Assembly: GCA_003231035.1 (NCBI GenBank)
Contig: QIHU01000323.1
Span: 1 to 14,005, forward strand
Direction of reading: 5' to 3'
DNA: 14,005 nt
Source: Acidobacteriota bacterium
GTDB lineage: Bacteria; Acidobacteriota; Thermoanaerobaculia; Multivoradales; SZUA-115
This document shows positions 13,390-14,005 of the stretch, piece by piece (position 1 is the stretch's first letter; every line of letters begins with the position of its first letter). Below the pieces are notes generated by a model. The model worked only from the letters and a program-made list of their open reading frames with translations, ran no database searches and had not been told where the DNA came from. Made by a program: the position numbers and the translations under genes.

Positions 13390-14005
13390 CGGCGGGCGGC
13401 TGGCGGAGAGCGCCGTTCGTGATGGCGCCGAAGCACTGGCCCACCGCGGCCCCGATGTTCGTACCACCTGGCTCGACGAGGCCAACCGCGTCGGCCTGGG
13501 CCATGCCCGGCTGAGCATCATCGACCTCTCGGTGAGCGCTAACCAGCCGTTTAGCAACGAAGACGGCAGCGTGCTGGCGATCGCCAACGGCGAGATCTAC
13601 AACTTTCGCGCGCTCGGCGAAGAGCTACGCCGCAAAGGCCATCGTCTGCGCACCCGCAATGACTGTGAGTGCCTGCCCCACCTCTACGAGGAGTACGGAG
13701 CCGATCTTCCACGCCAGCTGGACGGCATGTTCGCCATCGCCTTGTGGGATGGGCAGCAGCTTTTCCTGTGGCGCGATCCGTTTGGCAAGAAGCCGCTCTT
13801 CTATTGCCACCAGCCGGGGCGCAGCTTCCTCTTCGCCTCCGAGATCGGGCCGCTCTTGCCCCACTTGCAGCGCCGCGAGGTCGACCCCGACGCCCTGCTC
13901 ACTTACTTCGCTTGCGGCTACCCGGTTGGCGATGGCTCCATCTTCGCCGGTATTCACGCGGTGCCGCCGGGCGGGCAGGTCCGTTTTCGACCGCGGGGCG
14001 AGGTG
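13358..14005 (+). CDS. asnB: Asparagine synthase (glutamine-hydrolysing) family protein, N-terminal 216 residues, truncated by window edge
   Basis: The start ATG at 13358 follows AGAGGG (13346-13351), and the frame is open to the right edge. The protein begins MCGIFGLLSLDGG; Cys2 is the nucleophile that releases ammonia from glutamine. The class II amidotransferase domain is complete in outline: LAHRGPD, GHARLSIIDLS, IANGEIYNFRALGEEL, LDGMFAIALWD and RDPFGKKPLFY. The synthase domain that adenylates the acceptor carboxylate starts only at the right edge. The usual acidic TE/DTE stretch reads NDCECLPHLYEEYG here. Besides making asparagine, such proteins amidate sugar acids or modify lipid-linked precursors when encoded in polysaccharide clusters. 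Here the gene overlaps the glycosyltransferase by 32 bp, so that role is likely (inference), and the symbol is a family name only. Confidence 0.88.
   Translation, partial: MCGIFGLLSLDGGRLAESAVRDGAEALAHRGPDVRTTWLDEANRVGLGHARLSIIDLSVSANQPFSNEDGSVLAIANGEIYNFRALGEELRRKGHRLRTRNDCECLPHLYEEYGADLPRQLDGMFAIALWDGQQLFLWRDPFGKKPLFYCHQPGRSFLFASEIGPLLPHLQRREVDPDALLTYFACGYPVGDGSIFAGIHAVPPGGQVRFRPRGEV

Noticed and set aside
1..14005. CRISPR array, transposase, integrase or insertion sequence
   Set aside because: No regularly spaced repeats of suitable length and no matching protein motifs were seen on either strand.

Overview
The window reads as bacterial, high-GC DNA with densely packed genes, nearly all on the + strand. 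A lipoprotein lipobox, a cleavable Sec signal peptide and a DUF4197-type lipoprotein point to a Gram-negative envelope. The overall style (CHAT protease, DUF4197, an AsnB-like amidotransferase with sugar genes) would suit a group such as Acidobacteriota or a proteobacterium. The taxonomic guess is weak and rests on gene content only.

Left part (1-8457), a defence-type region. A truncated ribbon-helix-helix (antitoxin-like) gene leaves the window on the minus strand, with three GCTAGC operator-like boxes at exact 10-bp spacing in front of it. Divergent from it are an unrecognised 45-residue basic protein and a 1028-residue protein. The large protein has an N-terminal four-cysteine cluster, a helical repeat-like middle and a C-terminal CHAT (caspase-like) protease domain with His895 and Cys943. 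After a 133-bp gap holding a possible promoter and a hairpin, three overlapping genes follow: an McrB-type AAA+ GTPase with a very long N-terminal region, an McrC-type nuclease subunit, and an Mrr-type nuclease with an EVE/PUA-like N-terminal domain. The most interesting reading is a composite locus in which type IV (modified-DNA) restriction sits beside a CHAT protease and a small partner protein. That functional link is inferred from gene order.

Middle part (8458-9950). A HpcH/HpaI-family aldolase with all expected catalytic residues lies alone. It is followed by a complete Phd/YefM-RelE/ParE toxin-antitoxin pair with a recognisable promoter/operator, and an inverted repeat straddles the toxin stop codon.

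Right part (9951-14005), apparently ordinary chromosome. An exported three-copy helix-hairpin-helix (ComEA-like) protein overlaps a DUF4197 lipoprotein gene. A short stretch resembling the amino end of a Rossmann-fold dehydrogenase comes next and looks like a gene remnant. The window ends in an overlapping cluster of SAM methyltransferase, membrane-associated family 2 glycosyltransferase and a truncated asparagine synthase-like protein. This is the kind of trio seen in cell-surface polysaccharide or glycolipid synthesis. No rRNA, tRNA, CRISPR array, transposase or integrase was seen.
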